Assembly (NCBI GenBank): GCA_025362495.1
Contig: JANYGI010000035.1
Span: forward strand, 39,236 to 103,235
Length of the DNA: 64,000 bases
Source of the DNA: Byssovorax sp.
GTDB taxonomy: Bacteria > Myxococcota_A > Polyangia > Polyangiales > Polyangiaceae
Direction: 5' to 3'
In this document: positions 61,147 through 64,000 of the stretch, piece after piece
Position numbering within the stretch: position 1 is the stretch's first letter
Layout: every line of letters begins with the position of its first letter
The notes under the pieces: model-generated
The model's database searches: none
What the model was told of the DNA's origin: nothing
What the model saw: only the letters and a program-made list of their open reading frames with translations
Program-made: the position numbers and the translations under genes

Positions 61147-62904
61147 CTACTTGCCCAGCTCTTCGGCGCCGAGCCGCATGCCCTGCCACTCGTATTTCGT
61201 ACCGGCGTTATTCGCGAAATACCCGAGCTTGGCGCGCTCGGTGTACAGGCACGGTCGGGTGGTTTTGCCCTCCCAGTTGCAGCTCTGGCGGATCGCGGTG
61301 ATGGGATATCCGTAGAGCTCGAGTCCCTTGTTGTTCTGGTAGATCGTGTTGAGCTGACTCCCCGGCTGGTTGGTGAACAGCGGGATGCAGGCCGTGGGGC
61401 GACGTATGGCGGGCGCGTCGTTGCAGTGCGCGATATCGCCGTCGAAGGCGTCGCTGAACGGGCTCCCCAGGTTGTCCCGCTTGAACGAGTCGATGCCGCT
61501 GAACGAGAGGCAAGCGCCGTACTTGCAGGGCGACGACGCGCTCCGGTTCATGTGCAGGCGCTCGAAGGTCTGGTAGCACTCGTCACCGATACAGTGCTCG
61601 GGCTCCAGCGGTCGACCGACGGCGTCCAGGCCAAAGTACTTGAACGACGCGCGGAAGCGCCCGTTCGGCCCGTCGCACATGTTCATCTGCGTGGCGGTGT
61701 CGAAGTCGCAATCGGCGGTGTCCCAGCGGTAGGGCTGGGTCAAGGCGGCCGCAAAGTCGTTGAGCACGTTCGGCCTCCGCGAGATGTCGTACTTCGCGTC
61801 GCCCTTGTTGTTGTCGTCGATGTACGGTGCCCATCGATAGATGGCGAGCGCGCGGATGCGCTGGTGCGAAGGATCCGAGTTCCACGAGTTGATCTCGGCG
61901 TAGGCCTTCTGGATCCAGTCGTTCGGGGTATCGTTCCAGCTCGGAGCCAGCTCTTGATCACTCTCGGTGATGTAGACCGGGAGCTGCTTCGCGACCGTCG
62001 GCGTGGCCGCGAGGATGTCCCGGTAGGTCAGGAACTGGTAGTGACGCTGCGTGCCGTTGGCCGGATTGGTCACGCAGCCGTGGGTCCAGTCCGGATCGTC
62101 GCACTGCACGTTGGCAGAATTCGAGTCGTGGGTGTACGCGTGGATGGCAAAGCCATCGGCGCCGATCTCGTACTCGTTGACCTTGAGGCGCTCGAGAATG
62201 TCGGTGTGATAGTTCACCCAGTCGTAGCCGGCCGGCGTCCCGGGGGCGCACGCGACCTCGCTGTTGACCGGGCCGGTGCCTTGAACGATGACCTGGTCGT
62301 GATCGTGGCCGGAAACGCCGCGGATCGCCGCGCGCACCTGCTTGAAGGCGCTCGCGTAGCGCGCGGCCGTGATCGGCTGGAGGTTCGCGAACGCGGTGCA
62401 CTCGGTCTGTCCGCACGCCGGCCACTCGCGCGAGAAATTCGTCTCGTTGCCGATCAGCCAGATGTGCGCGCCGCTCGAATGGGCGACGAAATTCGCCGCG
62501 CGCTGCGCGAAATTGCCATACTCGGATTCGCACGGGAGCGCCCCGGGGTGGTAGTTCTTGCTGTCGTCGTTGTACCCGTTGTTCAACCGCACGATGACGC
62601 CGTAATGCTGGTCCGACGCCCAGCTGTAACTCTTGCCGCCGATATCGCCGGGGTTGTGGCCGATCTCCTCGGTGAACACGATCCAGCCGGGGTGGTTCGC
62701 TCCGCTCATGCGGCTCTCGCCGCCGGGCTCGTGCATGCCAAAGAGCCACGGCGACTCACCCGGAACATTGGAGAACGTGCTCGCCGTGATGCCCTCCGAG
62801 TCCACCGTCGTGCCGTCGGACGGCTCACCGAGGTTGCCTTGAGTCACGCACCCGGCGGCGAAAATCCCGCTCGCGATCACCAGCTTGAAGTCATTGAGAT
62901 TCAT
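61147..62904 (-). CDS. Orphan lipoprotein with GH-A-like TIM-barrel features
   Basis: 585 residues from ATG 62904 with AGAGGTGA upstream; GTG 62907 is adjacent. Lipoprotein signal DFKLVIASGIFAAGC (Cys about 19). The body has SPWLFGMHEPGGESRMSG, GWIVFTEEIG, HIWLIGNETNFSREWPACGQ with a GNE that could be the acid/base, and LPVYITESDQELAPSW with a Glu at the strand end as possible nucleophile, the clan GH-A arrangement. About ten Cys in the second half suggest disulfides. GC is nearer 60% in sampled lines, lower than the flanks. I do not recognise the family; carbohydrate hydrolysis is inference. Confidence 0.75.
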   Translation of the reverse strand: MNLNDFKLVIASGIFAAGCVTQGNLGEPSDGTTVDSEGITASTFSNVPGESPWLFGMHEPGGESRMSGANHPGWIVFTEEIGHNPGDIGGKSYSWASDQHYGVIVRLNNGYNDDSKNYHPGALPCESEYGNFAQRAANFVAHSSGAHIWLIGNETNFSREWPACGQTECTAFANLQPITAARYASAFKQVRAAIRGVSGHDHDQVIVQGTGPVNSEVACAPGTPAGYDWVNYHTDILERLKVNEYEIGADGFAIHAYTHDSNSANVQCDDPDWTHGCVTNPANGTQRHYQFLTYRDILAATPTVAKQLPVYITESDQELAPSWNDTPNDWIQKAYAEINSWNSDPSHQRIRALAIYRWAPYIDDNNKGDAKYDISRRPNVLNDFAAALTQPYRWDTADCDFDTATQMNMCDGPNGRFRASFKYFGLDAVGRPLEPEHCIGDECYQTFERLHMNRSASSPCKYGACLSFSGIDSFKRDNLGSPFSDAFDGDIAHCNDAPAIRRPTACIPLFTNQPGSQLNTIYQNNKGLELYGYPITAIRQSCNWEGKTTRPCLYTERAKLGYFANNAGTKYEWQGMRLGAEELGK

Positions 62905-63001
62905 CACGTCACCTCTGCTGCCCCACGGAGCTCGCCGGAGCCAGTCTCGTGCCGCATCCAGGCACAGCGACGATAGTCGGGTGTCCCTGCTCCACTCGCC
63001 A

Positions 63002-63058
63002 GTTAAATCAGCCCGCCGGGCGCGCGCGACGGAGCGATGGGGTGAATTAAGTTAAATC
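63002..63058. promoter_or_regulatory. AT-rich direct repeats GTTAAATC upstream of the lipoprotein gene
   Basis: GTTAAATC at 63002-63009 and 63051-63058, the latter within GAATTAAGTTAAATC. These are the only strongly AT-rich words in the gap 62905-63104, which otherwise contains nothing I can assign. They lie about 100-155 bases upstream of the leftward lipoprotein gene, a suitable place for a promoter and activator site. Confidence 0.35.
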
Positions 63059-63104
63059 GGTGCCCGCGTCGGGCCCTCCGCCGCTCTTCACCTCGGGGGC
63101 TCAG

Positions 63105-63227
63105 TTACACTCTCACTCGCCGCCGAAGCATCCGCGGATCGCGGGGCCCGAGGCTCATCGCGAAGCGAACGAGCGACGGATCGACGCGGCGGCGGAGGAA
63201 GCTGGCGACCAGATCGGACGCGGGCAT
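63105..63227 (-). pseudogene. Truncated second copy of the methyltransferase 5' end
   Basis: ATG 63227 starts MPASDLVASFLRRRVDPSLV, then RFAMSLGPRDPRMLRRRVRV and a stop, 40 codons in all. The first 30 residues match the N-terminus of the methyltransferase at 58756 with a three-residue gap, then homology ends. There is no methyltransferase core, so the fragment is not functional as an enzyme. Confidence 0.75.
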
Positions 63228-63263
63228 CGGAGCGAGGTAGCGCGCGGGGGCGAGAAGGCCAGC
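63136..63263. repeat. Second copy of the duplicated methyltransferase leader segment
   Basis: 128 bases matching 58656-58792, same orientation, about 4.5 kb apart, including 36 bases upstream of the ATG. The broken ATPase gene and the lipoprotein gene lie between the two copies. Confidence 0.85.
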
Positions 63264-63292
63264 GTCGGACCTCGTGCGCCAGTTGCGGACGG

Positions 63293-64000
63293 TCATCGCG
63301 AAAGCGACAGGATGGTGCCCGTGGGAGGGTCGACCCAGTAAACGCCGCTCTCGTCCGCGACCATGGACGCGCCGAGCTGGATGCCTTCGGCGACAGTGAC
63401 GACATCTCCATCGCCAAGCGCGGATGCGGCGCGGACATGTCCGGTGTTGGAATCGTCGAGAGCAGACCAGTAAACGCACGAGCCGCCGGCCGCAATCGCC
63501 TGTGCGCCGAGCTCTTCCGACGCTATGTGAATCGGAACATTCCCGCTCTTTGTGACCGAGAAGATGCCAGATCCGCTCGCGAAATAGAACCGATCTTCAT
63601 ACGCGTCGAAACCGCGGCCGAACCCACTGGTGGCTATCCACGTGACCAGCACCGGGCTACCTTCGAGCTTCGGAACCGCCAATACCCAGCCGCTGTGCTT
63701 CGCGTATGCGTAGACGTGCTCGTCGTCCACGGCGAGCGGGTAGGCCTCCAAATCGGAGCTCAGCGCGAGAGGCGAGCCTCCCTGCTTGGATTGGCTCTTG
63801 ATGACGTCCGAACCCCAGTAGACACGGTCGCGATCTTCGCGGAGCCCGTGGATCAACTGGGGCGGCTCTACGAGCACCGTCAACGCGCCACTGGCCTTGT
63901 TTATCGCGAGGATCTGATTGTCGTCGTTGTCTTCTTTTCCGACGACCACATAGGCATTCACCGCGTCCACCGCGAGCTCTTCTGGGTGCTGGAGGCCGGA
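63293..64000 (-). CDS. Beta-propeller-like protein, 5' end beyond the window
   Basis: The frame is open to the right edge (236 visible residues). GTG 63970 is probably internal, because SGLQHPEELAVDAVNAYVVV continues the repeat upstream. Repeated units such as HGLREDRDRVYWGSDVI, EAYPLAVDDEHVYAY, ARGFDAYEDRFYFASGS-like, QAIAAGGSCVYWSALDD and VADESGVYWVDPPTGTI follow the pattern hydrophobic-D-x-x-x-V-Y-W, typical of six-bladed propellers that are common, often as lipoproteins, in myxobacteria. Binding or scaffold role; no active site is visible. Confidence 0.75.
   Translation of the reverse strand, partial: SGLQHPEELAVDAVNAYVVVGKEDNDDNQILAINKASGALTVLVEPPQLIHGLREDRDRVYWGSDVIKSQSKQGGSPLALSSDLEAYPLAVDDEHVYAYAKHSGWVLAVPKLEGSPVLVTWIATSGFGRGFDAYEDRFYFASGSGIFSVTKSGNVPIHIASEELGAQAIAAGGSCVYWSALDDSNTGHVRAASALGDGDVVTVAEGIQLGASMVADESGVYWVDPPTGTILSLSR

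Noticed and set aside
61073..62976. Continuation of the broken ATPase frame to 62976
   Set aside because: This part is antisense to the lipoprotein gene and has no protein-like features; the regulator's own remnant stops at 61072 in another frame.

Overview
The window is high-GC (roughly 65-75% in sampled lines) and gene-dense, with long in-frame shadow reading frames on both strands. The families point to a myxobacterium (Myxococcota, probably Polyangia). They include a VIT/vWA protein with an AgmX/PglI-type C-terminus, a DUF1592/DUF1552 pair, a membrane protein like MXAN_5187, a Ser/Thr kinase with a transmembrane tail, many lipoproteins, and periplasmic proteins with Ala/Pro-rich linkers. 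No tRNA, rRNA, phage, insertion sequence or CRISPR array was seen. The species assignment is inference.

Left part (0-26.7 kb). A leftward operon runs ygiQ, a small unknown protein, a class V aminotransferase and a multi-pass membrane protein (5645 to 282). Rightward follow a two-domain PPK2 polyphosphate:AMP phosphotransferase and a thioredoxin-like lipoprotein. Leftward come an M17 N-terminal-domain-only protein and a ThDP enzyme. A lower-GC two-gene cassette, DUF6978-like plus DUF1828, sits at 10031-11253. Beyond it are a MATE exporter, a one-TM protein and a PLP aminotransferase. A LytS/LytTR two-component pair reads into a 1171-residue VIT-vWA-AgmX-TPR protein. A membrane-anchored toroid-like protein is coupled to a B12-binding radical SAM enzyme. 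A Tat-exported DUF1552 protein pairs with a DUF1592 lipoprotein.

Middle part (26.9-51 kb). A Uma2-family nuclease lies next to a solitary PglZ-like protein, then a penicillin-acylase lipoprotein and an alpha/beta hydrolase. YciI sits with an acyl-CoA synthetase, followed by an ExbD-like lipoprotein. A TPR protein is preceded by a 484-base gap holding a perfect palindrome. The genes trxB, family 4 uracil-DNA glycosylase and DUF2085 are coupled by 4-base overlaps. A cupredoxin-like protein, the MXAN_5187-like protein and a FadL-type porin form an envelope operon. A 6S RNA is visible on the minus strand at about 45991-46207, followed by tandem hairpin repeats and preceded by an inositol-monophosphatase-family gene and mpl. 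An AraC regulator, a thioredoxin-reductase-like flavoprotein and a Fur-family repressor suggest a redox or metal regulon.

Right part (51-64 kb). A GH35 beta-galactosidase-type enzyme, a small conserved protein, a Ser/Thr kinase, and a methyltransferase-apbE pair are followed by a less tidy region. That region holds a broken STAND-type ATPase regulator with an in-frame TAA and a scrambled 3' end. It also holds an orphan lipoprotein with a GH-A-like fold and a second, truncated copy of the methyltransferase 5' end. A beta-propeller-like protein runs off the right edge.

The most noteworthy items are the 6S RNA, the DUF6978-like/DUF1828 cassette, the solitary PglZ-like gene beside a Uma2 nuclease, the nonsense-broken ATPase, and the duplicated methyltransferase fragment.
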